From Physella acuta (Eukaryota; Mollusca; Gastropoda; Physidae), in NCBI RefSeq assembly GCF_028476545.1, contig NW_026731905.1:972001-1036000 (forward strand): a stretch of DNA of 64,000 nt, given 5' to 3'. The notes below the pieces were generated by a model. The model did not search any database, was not told where the DNA came from, and worked only from the letters and a program-made list of their open reading frames with translations. The translations under genes were made by a program, and so were the position numbers. Shown in pieces: positions 10,936-23,300 of this stretch (position 1 is its first letter; each line of letters begins with the position of its first letter).

Positions 10936-12100
10936 AAAATACGTAATTAGTATTTTAAACAAACCAAAGCGTTAATTCTTTCTCTACATTCGCCAAAAAA
11001 GAATTTTGTTTTGTTTTGCAACTTTCCATTGAGAGCAGCAGAGAAAAAAAATCAGAACTCTTCAACACAGAAGGTGAGCGGGGCATGTACACGACCTTGA
11101 CCTAGTTTCATGTCAGTTAATCTGTCATTGACACGAACACCCTGGCCATAAAACACGGCCGACATAAATATTTGTCTCGCTGTTCCCAGAATAGCCGCGT
11201 GACGTCACGCTTTCACCTGTCACCCCCCCCCCCCCCCCCCCCACCATACCCTCTTGTGATCAAACAATGGGACCACCATTAAAAAATGTCATCTAGAATT
11301 TTATCGTCACGCTCTAATGATTATGAAAGTATTGCTGGATCATGTTGGTTTTTAATGGCCCTAAGTTTTATGAAACTGTTCGATAATTTTGGTTTTTAAT
11401 GCCCCTTAAGGAAAAACGCCAATAGCTTTCAGCAGACATGCTAAAACGAACAATCTTAAATTCAACACATTTTTTAACCAAACTGTAAAAAAAAAATCAA
11501 AATTAATCCACTAATGATAACCCCTAATACTCCCGGTTGCTATTACATCCGGTTTTATTACCCTACTATATATTGGACCTGCATAATTACTTCCGGTGTA
11601 TTACTTCCGGTTATACTTTCTTCCGGAAGTTTTGACTGCCGGGGATTATTTTGATGGCAATGACGTGTGGATTATCAGAGATGATGGAAATGTAAGTCAA
11701 GATGGCAGGAGTTGAAATTATTCTAACTTAAAAAGAAAGAGATAAGAAAAAAACCACCACACGTTTGGTTTTTTGATCCATCAATATTCGATGTCAAATG
11801 GTTTGTGGCTGGTATTCAAGGTTGTGTACATCGAGCTTTGGTAACCAGAAAGTCAGGAGTCTCCCTCACATCTAAACCAAGTGGCGCCTAAATCCCCGGG
11901 GGAGGAACAACATTTCAGGTGGAACCCACGGGTCTGGTAGCGGGAGGGGGGTGTTTCATGAGGTCTGCTTGCTCTATGAGTACCGCTTGAGCTAGTTATA
12001 GGATAGAGAGAGATAGAGAGTTATTGATATTAGATATGAATTTGTTTCACTTCCGGGTCGAGGGTTAATAGGCAGGGCAAATACAACCCCAAATATGTCC
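10936..12100. other. Unique sequence with poly-C run and ETS-like motif cluster
   Basis: A ~20-bp poly-C tract lies at about 11222-11242. At 11520-11640 the words ACATCCGG, ACTTCCGG (twice) and CTTCCGGAAGT occur within about 100 bp. No gene is recognised. Confidence 0.5.
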
Positions 12101-12101
12101 T

Positions 12102-12279
<178 letters not shown>

Positions 12280-12365
12280 TGCGTGTCTGTGTAAAGGGGA
12301 AATAATTTTGAACCACACCCTATGACAAATTCCTTCCTTCGTCATTGCCTCCTGTCCCAACAAAT

Positions 12366-12765
12366 TTAAAACACAATATTTTTGGACCTAAATAAGTTGA
12401 GTTCATGAATTACTTACTGTTTTGTAGGCCTACACGAAACACAATATTTTGGACCTAAATAAGTGGAGTTCATGAATTATCTGCAGTTTGTGTACACACG
12501 AAACACAATATTTCGGACCTAAATAAGTTGAGTTCATGAATTATTTGTAGTTTGTGTACACACGAAACACAATATTTTGGACCTAAATAAGTTGAGTTCA
12601 TGAATTATTTGTAGTTTGTGTACACACGAAACACAATATTTTGGACCTAAATAAGTTGAGTTCATGAATTATCTGCAGTTTGTGTACACACGAAACACAA
12701 TATTTTGGACCTAAATAAGTTGAGTTCAAGAATTATTTGCAGTTTGTGTACACACGAAACACCAG
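12366..12765. repeat. 64-bp minisatellite, six copies
   Basis: The phrase CACAATATTTTGGACCTAAA recurs at 12372, 12440, 12504, 12568, 12632 and 12696. The later copies are exactly 64 bp apart and nearly identical. The first unit is 68 bp and more divergent, as expected for an edge copy. Confidence 0.95.
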
Positions 12766-13044
12766 AGGAACGACTTTGGAACAACAAAAGACTTGAACTT
12801 TTGATCCCCCCAACGGACGGGTAATGGAGTTACATGGTGGAAGCCGAACTTGATACAGTGCTATGGGTTATTGTCTAGGTTACAACACAGTTAGAGATCT
12901 ATTAGATATGGCACTGAACGACAAAATATACAGAAACTAGCTGGTACATGACAAACTGGATTTGACTTGGTTCCAGAGATCACTTTTCCTTGGGGGGTGG
13001 GGTGGGGTGGGGGAGAATTGTTTTTTACAAAACTTAATAGAGAG

Positions 13045-13300
13045 TTGTATTGGACTGTTAAAATATAAGAACTCATTATTACAGCTGATTTGGACAGTTA
13101 AAATATAAGACCTCATTATGACAGATATATTGGACAGTTAGAATATAGAACCTCATTATGACAGATATATTGGACAGTTATAATATAAGACCTCATTATG
13201 AAATATATATTGGACAGTTATAATATAAGACCTCATTATGACATATATATTGGACAGTTATAATATAAGACCTCATTATGACAGATATATTGGACGGCAA
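13045..13300. repeat. 40-bp minisatellite, six copies
   Basis: The unit is GGACAGTTAAAATATAAGAC, then CTCATTATGACAGATATATT. It recurs every 40 bp with few substitutions. The flanks include a G-rich strand at 12990-13015. The stretch from 13300 to 13740 is unique, with GC-richer poly-C-bearing DNA and no gene recognised. Confidence 0.95.
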
Positions 13301-13744
13301 GATTACCGGGTCTTCCTAAGAAAGTTGAGTCTGTCTAAAGTCTGCTAGAACAGGGGAACATTAACAGAGTCTAGTCACATACGAGCACCCCCTCCCCGCT
13401 CCACCCTAAAAACCGGCACTCCAGCAACCATGTAAGCTGAGCCCTCAATTGCTGTCTCAGACAACTCTGGGAGGGTTGGGGGGTGGGGGAGGGAGGATGA
13501 GAACAAACACCGAGTCCCAGCCACAGCAAATACTTACAGACACTACAAGACAAACACTCTCCCACAAGCTACAGTTACAGCCCCCCCCCCTCCCCATCCA
13601 CCTATACGGACACAGCTTTTATTCTAGTCGGGACGAGATAGTCTATTGTAATCCCAGCCTCTAAAAGTGATCGGGTATCGCTGATTTATCTCCCTTGGCA
13701 GTCACTTCAATGACTTATTTTTTTTCAAAATAATTGATGCTGGA

Positions 13745-14060
13745 ATAATCTGACGTTTGAGTAATTTGATGTTTAATAATTTGATTTTGAATGATTTGAT
13801 TTTTAGATAATTTGATGTTTGAATAATTTGATATTTGATTAAATTAATGTTGAATGGTTTGATGTTTGAATAAATTGATGTTGAATGACTTCATATTTGA
13901 ATAAATTGATGTTGAATGATTTGGAATTTGAATAAATTGATATTTGAATAAATTGATGTTTAAATAACTTTATGTTTGATTTATTTATTTATTCAAAATT
14001 TGCAGTTTCAATCATTTTAGGATTGGATGATTTGATGATTAAATAATCTGACGTTTTCAT
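13745..14060. repeat. Degenerate minisatellite, ~20-25 bp unit
   Basis: Repeats of TTTGAATAATTTGATGTT type, with variable spacing and many substitutions. An old AT-rich array. Confidence 0.75.
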
Positions 14061-14269
14061 ACGTGTAATAATAATGTGATATTTGAATAATCTGATCGTT
14101 GTGTTTTTTTGTTCCTGATATAAAAATATATTAAATAAAACGGGAGTGATCTCCCCTAAACTTTCTCGAATATTCTTATATAAAACAACAGGGGATGGGA
14201 ACTCGGGATATAGTTATGATTTTAATCCATTTTAAATACTTAAACTTTTTAAAATAGAATAGAATCTCA

Positions 14270-14800
14270 TAGAAAAAAGAATTGCGCACCAAGCGAACGC
14301 CAAAACAAAATGTGCATAATAGTGCGGAATATTAATTGTACTTTATAAATTTACAAGCGTTTTTTGAGAAATCGGAAATAGCGTAAATTACTACTTCCGG
14401 TCAACGGAAATTATTCAAAACTTGATAGAAGGTAGAAGATTAGATCTTTTACTTATGTGTGAAATTTCATTTATCTATCTGAAATAGTACTCAAGTTATA
14501 GGCTTTTGAAAAATTCAAAGTGTAAAAGGTACCACTTCTGGTTATCGGAAATCGCTCAAAAGTTGATACGGATCTACGATTTTGATAAAATACTCATATA
14601 TGAGATTTCATCAACCTAGCTGTAACGGTACTCAAGGTATCGTGTTTACACACACACAGACACACAGACAGGATTGCAAAATTATGTTTTTCCGTATCAG
14701 TGAGGTGTAAAACGTCGATATTTGTAAAAATCTCGATTTTTTTTTTTGCACGATTACAAGACTGTCTCTATACTTCGTATATACGAGAAAGTAAAAATAC
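14270..14800 (+). repeat. Dispersed repeat with internal ~140-bp units
   Basis: Two related internal units are visible (about 14390-14515 and 14530-14645). Each contains an ACTTCCGG-like word, CGGAAAT..CTCAAAA, GATCT-rich sequence, TTTCATC and a GTACTCAAG end. They are followed by ACACACACAGACACACAGAC and a segment near 14690-14800 that ends in the 12-bp palindrome TCGTATATACGA. A divergent relative lies on the other strand at 50190-50660. There is no coding capacity. The class is unknown, and a 3' end of a LINE or a large DNA transposon are both possible. Confidence 0.6.
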
Positions 14801-15035
14801 TTTTGATTCTGTCAAAATATTCAGAAATAGACTTTAAGTGACCTCTAGATTTCTGGGTAACTATTACTTTTATTCCTTCCTTAAACCTGAACCCTATCCA
14901 CAGTAATTTTTTCAAGTCTATGAATGTATGTGTACGCTAATGTCTCTCATATACTTGTCAGTCAGCCTCATGGTAACTTGTCTATGTGGGTAAAAGTCTG
15001 TCGATCTAACAACTAAACATTTAGCAACTTGCTTT

Positions 15036-15535
15036 CCGTCTCTCCTCTCTCAAATACAGCCTCTCTCCACTCTAAAATACAGCCTCTCTCAAATACAGCC
15101 TCTCTCCACTCTAAAATACAGCCTCTCTCAAATACAGCCTCTCTCCACTCTAAAATACAGCCTCTCTCAAATACAGCCTCTCTCCACTCTAAAATACAGC
15201 CTCTCTCAAATACAGCCTCTCTCCACTCTAAAATACAGCCTCTCTCAAATACAGCCTCTCTCCTCTCTCAAATACAGCCTCTCTCAAGTACAGCCTCTCT
15301 CCACTCTAAAATACAACCTCTCTAAAATACAACCTCTCCCCACTCTCAAATACAACCTCTCTAAAATACAGCCTCTCTCCTCTCTCAGGTACAACCTCTC
15401 TAAAATACAGCCTCTCTCCTCTCTCAGGTACAACCTCTCTAAAATACAGCCTCTCTCCTCTCTCAAGTACAACCACTCCTAAATACAGCCTCTCCCCACT
15501 CTCAAGTACAGCCTCTCCCCTCTCCCCACTCACAG
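15036..15535. repeat. 39-bp minisatellite (CT-rich on plus strand)
   Basis: The unit alternates CCTCTCTCAAATACAG and CCTCTCTCCACTCTAAAATACAG, making 39 bp. As 39 is a multiple of three, the array stays open in several frames and gives a false 98-residue protein. The right half is less regular. Confidence 0.95.
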
Positions 15536-15728
15536 CCTCCCCTCACCACCTGAGGCCAGCCGTTAGTTTATTGCAGTAATTATCTTTTATCTTTGTTTTA
15601 GATCTACGTCATCACACGTGACGCAGGCCAGGGACCCTCACCTTGGTTACCGTGACCCTCACCTTGGTTACTGTGACTCTCTCACTTTATTGTTATCACA
15701 TCTGCTAATTTTTTGTGTGTTCGTACTT

Positions 15729-15984
15729 CTTCTTCTTCTTCGTTCTTAATTATTAGTGTTGAAGGGGATCGAGATTTATCTGCCAGTGGGTTTGAACTCG
15801 AGACTTTGTTCGAATTTATAACCATGAGCTTTTTGCCGACTCGACCACGCCTCCAACACAATTAAGCGTTACGTGTCAACTGGTTATGCGCCATTGAGGC
15901 CATTGACTCCGATTTCAGCCTGCTTTTCTTTTTGGATTTGCTTTCATAGCCTTTGTCCAACCAAGAACAAACTACAAGGCAGCA
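15729..15984 (-). mobile_element. 5'-truncated dimeric tRNA SINE with target duplication
   Basis: This is a minus-strand copy of the family at 8949-9341. It begins inside the linker (CTGCTGCCTTGTAGTTTG), continues through the second tRNA-like unit, and ends in a GAA-repeat tail. A perfect 10-bp duplication GTTCGTACTT flanks it (15719-15728 and 15985-15994). The truncation therefore happened at insertion, as with incomplete target-primed reverse transcription. From 15995 to 16695 there are only poly-C tracts (16434-16485) and AT-rich sequence. Confidence 0.92.
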
Positions 15985-16699
15985 GTTCGTACTTTGAAAC
16001 GTTCGAAATCCAAGCCCATATTGCAATTAGGTTTGGAATTTACAAAAAAATGTTTGTTAAACGTTGATGAAAAGGAAATCTATAAATAAAACTAGATTGG
16101 GTGTGGGGGTGTGGTGGGTGGGGTGGGTGACGTGACAAGATGCTAATCCAAATCAAACTAATTAAAATAAATAAAAAAAAAATTAAATTTTCCCTTAACT
16201 ATGTTTCAACTTGGTGTGCTACTAGAGTATATTTTCTAACATCTACACACACTTTGTAATTTCATTAGTGGCATTCATGGATTGACTTTTGTGTACTTTA
16301 AAAACAAAAGAACACATGTTTTACTAGTTTATTTTTAGCAGCAGCAGAATCCCAATCGACGCTTTAATTATTTTTTTCTAACATAAACAAAAGGTAGAAC
16401 TGGCCTCGATTCCTCCCGATGTTTTCCATTTGTTGCCCCCCCCCACTCCCCATTCACCATCCACCCCCCCCCCCCCCCCCCCCGAATCGTTATGTTGATA
16501 AACATTAGCAGGAAGTCTGCGAAATATTTCAACACGCGCTGCTTGAGTTGGGTTGTTTTAATTTTTATTTGCAGCCATTTTGTTTTTCAAAGGTTAATCG
16601 AAAATAATTTGAAAAAAAAATGTCGGCTAGTGGTAAAAATATAGAGATCTGTGTTTTAGTTCTGTTGTTGTATCAGCTAGATCTAGGTTATGTTGAAGT

Positions 16700-17185
16700 G
16701 AACTATGTTTATGTGAGTGGGTGTGTGAGGGTGTGTGTGCGGGAACTGGGTGTATGAGGGCGTGTGAGGGGGTGTGATGGTGGGTGTGTGAGGGCGGGTG
16801 TGTGTGAGCGTGTTAGGGTGAGTGTGTGAGTGTTTGAGTGCGGGTGTGTGAGTGTGTGTGGGCTTGTGACGGTGGGTGATAGTGATTGTATGAGGACGCG
16901 TGAGGGTGAGTGTGTGTGGGCGTGTGAAAGTGAGTGTGTGAGTGCGGGTGTGTGAGGGCGTGTGAGGGCGGGTGTGTGAGGGCGTGTGAGGGCTAGTGTG
17001 TGAGGGCGTGTGAAGGTGAGTGTGTGAGTGCGGGTGTGTGTGGGCGTGTGTTGGTAGTTGTGTGAGGGCGTGTGAGTGTGTGTGGGCTTGTGAGTGTGGG
17101 TGATAGTGATTGTATGAGGACGCGTGAGGGTGAGTGTGTGAAGGAGTGTGAGGGTGGGTGCGTGAGAGGGCAGGAGTGTGGGCGG
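16700..17185. repeat. GT-rich minisatellite
   Basis: Repeats of GTGTGTGAGGGCGTGTGAGG with variable length. The minus strand reads as a false 219-residue His/Thr/Pro-rich protein because the unit lacks stops. The plus strand is very G-rich and could fold into G-quadruplexes. Confidence 0.9.
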
Positions 17186-17189
17186 TGGT

Positions 17190-17830
17190 TTGTCGTATAA
17201 CAGTGACTTTTTTCAATGTGGGGTCGAAGGTTTCCTTGCTAAATGATAATGTCATAACTGCGACCACTTTTGTAAGATTTTCTAACTTATTATGTTTGGG
17301 TCCATTAAATAGAACCAGGCTCCATTTTATTTCTGACTTCATAGCTTGATGACAGCGACCATGCTATATAACAGAGCTACTATTTAAAAGTGGGATTCTA
17401 TCTTGAAAACAATCCATAATTTATGAATGGGTTCCCTGATGTTTGATGGTATCCCATAATATCTAACAGAACACCGTACATTTTTTCTAATGCTATGCTA
17501 ACATAGCCACCTCATTTATATGTTGATTAGCGATAAGGCCTTGTATCCGGATTAAATCTAATCAAATAATTACTTTGAATTTAAAATACGTATAACCAAT
17601 CACTCTGAAATAATTATCAAAATAACATGAGATGTACAATAAATGCTAAGTAGTATTTAATGGTTACTCTAGAAAACTTTGAATAAATCATAACGAAAAT
17701 TATTGATCAAGGGAAATAACAAGAATAAAATAAAATATTTAAGGTACTATAGGTTATCTTTCTTTGATTTGCAGCGTTTCTTTTTCTCTCTATACGTCAA
17801 ACTACTGATGATTATTGATAGGTTTTAATT
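17190..17830. other. AT-rich unique sequence
   Basis: Nothing recognised. Open frames are short and have no coding character. Confidence 0.5.
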
Positions 17831-17832
17831 AA

Positions 17833-17834
17833 TA

Positions 17835-17869
<35 letters not shown>

Positions 17870-17921
17870 TGATGATAATAATAATAATGATGATAATAAT
17901 AATAATAATAATAAAAATAAT
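17833..17921. repeat. (AAT)n/(GAT)n trinucleotide array
   Basis: Runs of AATAATAAT are interrupted by ATGATGATG. The poly-isoleucine frame is an artefact. Confidence 0.95.
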
Positions 17922-18388
17922 ATTAAATTTACTCATTGAGTGATTATGTTTATGTGACTGTGTTATATGTGAACGTGTTTTGGAGGAACATGATAGAAAC
18001 AAGATTACACTATCCAACAAGTGAATAGATTAACAGAGATAGATCCTTTTAAGCTATGAATAAACAGCAGAAGTACCTGTGCTATTTTTTGACATAATAA
18101 AATAGCAACGGGCTGTGTAATGCTCAATAGGAGAAAATGTACATGAAACGAAGGACAATTTTCTCAATTATGCATTGAGAAATTTTTTTTATAATTTAGT
18201 AACATTTAATTTTAATTTTATTGTTTATGAGTACACCAATATAATGTATGTTGCTTACAGTTGTCATTTTTAATGCATACGGTGTTTATTTTAACTTATC
18301 CTTTTCGCTCCTGAAACTTTGTGTAGAAGCTTTTACAAGTTACACATAATCTACATTGATTTTAAAGTTTCTTTTGGTCAATTAAATT

Positions 18389-18570
<182 letters not shown>

Positions 18571-19345
18571 ATAAATCTCTATGTGTTTCCCCTACAGTTC
18601 CTACTTTCCGAATGCCAGCGACAGTTGAGCCAAATATTCCCCAACTAGGGACAGGGAACTCTTAATTTGATTAAACGAATCTAAGAAAATCCCGAATAAA
18701 CTCGGTAGATCCCACCCCAGTCTATTAGCCTCTGATTAAGTCAGCCTCTCCCAGCCATAAACCTCCCTTCTCCCCCCTTCCCCCCCCCCCCCCCCCCCTC
18801 CCTCCACTCTTCGCGGGAAAGCGAAACACATTCGCCCGCTGTGATCCGCTGAAATTTCGGGAAATAGCTTTCAAATTCAATCATAGCGTGGCTTATTTCC
18901 TAATCGATCACATCAGTGACCAGACCCCCCTCCCCCTCCCTCTCAACCTCCTTACTCCTCCGTTGCCCCATTCCCTCCCCTGAATTGCCTTCCTCTGATA
19001 TTTATTTCATAATGAAATTTTGTCAGGTAATATTTTATTTTTTGCGCAATACTAAAGTACCGGAGGTAAACATTCCCACCTTTATTTTACAACAGCTGCA
19101 AACTAAAGTCTAACATGTCATATTGTTTTCATTATTTTTGTAACAAGTAGCAGATTAATTAAAGGTATGGGGTACACGCAAAGAATAAAGTATGAACCGC
19201 TAAAACGTGTTTTGATTGGTAATAGAAACATGTAAGTTACGTGTTATGAAGGTGTATTGATAATGCTAGCAGATAGAAGGATTACATTGAAGATGGATTA
19301 AAGGGTGATACTGCTGGTGGATTATAAGCTCTCCCTCCCTCTCTT

Positions 19346-20142
<797 letters not shown>

Positions 20143-20161
20143 TCCACCCCTGCCTTTTTTT
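20143..20161 (-). other. Polypurine tract candidate
   Basis: On the minus strand the sequence directly before the 3' LTR reads AAAAAAAGGCAGGGGTGGA. This is the purine-rich type used by the family as plus-strand primer. Confidence 0.85.
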
Positions 20162-20350
20162 GTGTGTTATCAACCACAAACAACGCTTGGCAGGTGCAGT
20201 CCTTCAAAGTCCATCGCACCACCGTAAAAAAAATCCATTGTTCCACTCACTGTCAATGTCGTCACATTCGTATAAGATTGACAGTTATCCCTATTTCACA
20301 TATCCAATGTGTCTACATCATCTTCCTCAGACACAAAACAGTTCTAGAAT

Positions 20351-23300
20351 TCACATCCACCTTTTTTCGTTTGGTGCCTTCACCAGTTCACTTTTATGAC
20401 TTTTTGAACAGTCTGTTTTCATACCAGCGCGACCATGAAAGAATTGATGGTTGCTGACAAAAAATTTCGTATTCTTTCTGTTTCTCAAACTTCTCCGCGG
20501 CCCACTTATCTGATGGTCTACTGTCTCTCTGCTTTTGGAGGGACCGGGATCCTCCTTGTTGCCGGTATCCTCCCCTTGTGTGTCGCTGTTGTTCTGTTGA
20601 TGGTGACATGGTTCCGGGATGGGTATGAGAATTTCCGTTATAGTTTCCGGTTCCCTAATTGTCTTGGGTTTCCTTGTGTGTAACTGCTCCTCTTGACTAT
20701 GACAATATTTCTTTAATTGAGCAATATTCGCCCACCGATCCGGTTTGGTGTGATCGATGGGTCTTATCTTAAAGGGGCCACCTGCTACTTTAGGCATCTC
20801 CACGACTTGCCATATCTCCTGTCCCCCGAGGTCGTGGATTTTGTTTCTGCCTAACGGGTGGCTACGCAGTAATACCCTGTCGTTCAGTTTGAGTGGCGGG
20901 TCCTTTGTCTGTACCGGCGGTTCCCTTCGCCGTGCTTCATGTTCTAGTCTTTCCTGTACTACCCTGTACATTTCTCTAATTCGTCTCATATGTTCATTCA
21001 CATATTCCAGTACAGTGTATGAGCCAGTCATACTCTCCTTTTTTCCTAGGAACAAGTCAAGGGGGAGTCGAGCCTCCCGTCCGAACAGCAACATGTGTGG
21101 CGAAAAGCCGGTTGTGGCATGGGGTGTGCAGTTGTATAGATATACCAACTCTGGGAGAAAATCAGGCCAACGTTTTTTCTGTTCAGGTTCTAGAGTACGC
21201 AGCAAATCATGCATGCTGCGGTTGAACCGCTCGCACTGTCCGTTTCCCTTCGGATTAAATGTGGTTGTTCTAGATTTGTTGATCCCGTAGTGGCTGCACA
21301 GTTGGTTAATTACTTCTGACTCAAAGGCCCTTCCTTGGTCAGAGTGTAATTGTCTTGGTATGCCATATTTGATGAACCAATGTTCTATTAAGACCTTTGC
21401 CACTGTTTTGGCAGTCTGATCTCGTGTGGGCACCGCCACAGTCCATTTGGTGAAAACATCAGTCATTACCAACACATGTTCCGTCCCATCCAATGATTGC
21501 TCCAACGACGTAAAGTCCATAGCCACAATCTCTAGTGGTTTTGTCGCTAATAGGTGTCCCGATGGCTGTCTCATTTTGACAATTGGCATTTTCGCATGCT
21601 GACACCTCACACAAGCCTCACAATGGCGTTTGACCTCCATTTCCATATTGGGCCAGTAACACCTTCGTCGTAATATTTTGTGCGTCCTGTCCTGACCCTG
21701 GTGTCCTGCCCTGTCATGTGCCAACCTTAGCACTTCTTCTCGTAATTGTCCAGGCACCACCACCTGGTGTATTGTCCCATCAATTTGGTCATGAATTCTC
21801 CGCATGAGAACACCATCCTGTATACTGAGACGGTCCCACTGACTCAGTATTTTCTTTGTTTCTCGGCCAAATTGTTCTCTTTCCCTTCTTCCTGGGAATT
21901 TTTGTTCCTGGACGTGTTTCAACAGCGGCTGTAAGCCACTATCCGTTCTCTGGGCATTTCTTATCTCTTTGTGATTAAGGCAACTAAAATCACCAATGTC
22001 CATATGTCCGGGCTCTGTGGAAATGTGCTCCACCCCGGTCTGTCCGTTCTGCCTCACTTGCACCCCGTGAGGGATATCTGTTGACGCTCTGACCTCACAT
22101 ATTCCTGTCAGCGTTTCTTCCTCATCGCCCGGTCTCTTGTAAGGATTCCTTGATAAGGCGTCCGCATTGCCATTGGACCGCCCCGGGCGATATTTTATCT
22201 CCAGGTCAAAGAGTGCCAATTCTGCTGCCCATCGCTGTTCGATGGATCCCAACTTTGCTGTCTTTAGGTGACTCAAGGGGTTATTGTCAGTGTATACCAC
22301 ACATTTAGCACCTAATAGATAGTCCCTGAATTTTTCCGTCACAGCCCATTTTAATGTCAAAAGTTCTAGTTTCATGGCGCTGTAATTTGTCATGTTCTTC
22401 TCTGATTCCTTCAGAGCTCGACTGGCATAAGCAATAACCCTGAAGCCTTGCTTTTGTTGTTGTGATAGCACAGCTCCCAGACCTTTAGAGCTGGCGTCAA
22501 TTTCTAGCCGAAATGGTTTGTCAAAGTCTGCATATCCTAATATCGGCGCCTCTGTCAAAGCCTTTTTCAATAGCTTAAACGAGTTCAGGCATTCATCAGT
22601 CCATAATTCACCTATCAGTTGTGTTTTACCTTTCTTTTTCTCCTTACTGTGTTTCTTTGTCATTTTGTTTACCAAGTCATGCAATGGTGCGGCAATTTTT
22701 GCAAAACCAGGCACAAATTTTCTATAATAGGAAGCAAAGCCCAAGAATGATCTGACCTCTACCGTAGTTGTTGGCTGTTTCCATTCTTTAACAGCTGCAA
22801 TTTTATCTGGGTCAGTGGCGATGCCATCCGACGAAATCACGTAACCCAAAAAATGTACCGATTTCAGACCGAAGCAGCATTTGTCTGGGTTCAGCTTTAC
22901 TCCTATCTCCCTAAGACGGAGAAACACTTGTTCTAATCTTTCTAGATGGTCCTCCCAAGTTTTTGAATAAACTAGTATATCATCCAAGTACACCAACATT
23001 ATTTGAAATAGAAAGTCACTCATAGCACTCTGCATTACTCGCTGGAATGTAGCAGGTGCATTAGTTAGACCAAACGGCATACGGGTCCACTCGTACAGTC
23101 CCAGTGGAGAAATAAATGCAGTCTTATGTTGATCGTTGGGGTGCATGGCCACTTGGTGGTAGCCACTAGCCAAATCCAAGGTAGAAAAAAATCTTGCTCC
23201 CCCCAACGCATCAAGACATTCATCAATACGAGGCAAGGGGAATGCATCCCTTCTTGTGATATTGTTCAATTTCCGGTAATCACAACACAGTCTTATCTCC

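Noticed and set aside
16683-17342. 219-residue His/Thr/Pro-rich minus-strand frame
   Set aside because: A reading of the GT-rich minisatellite, with only a short unrelated N-terminal extension.
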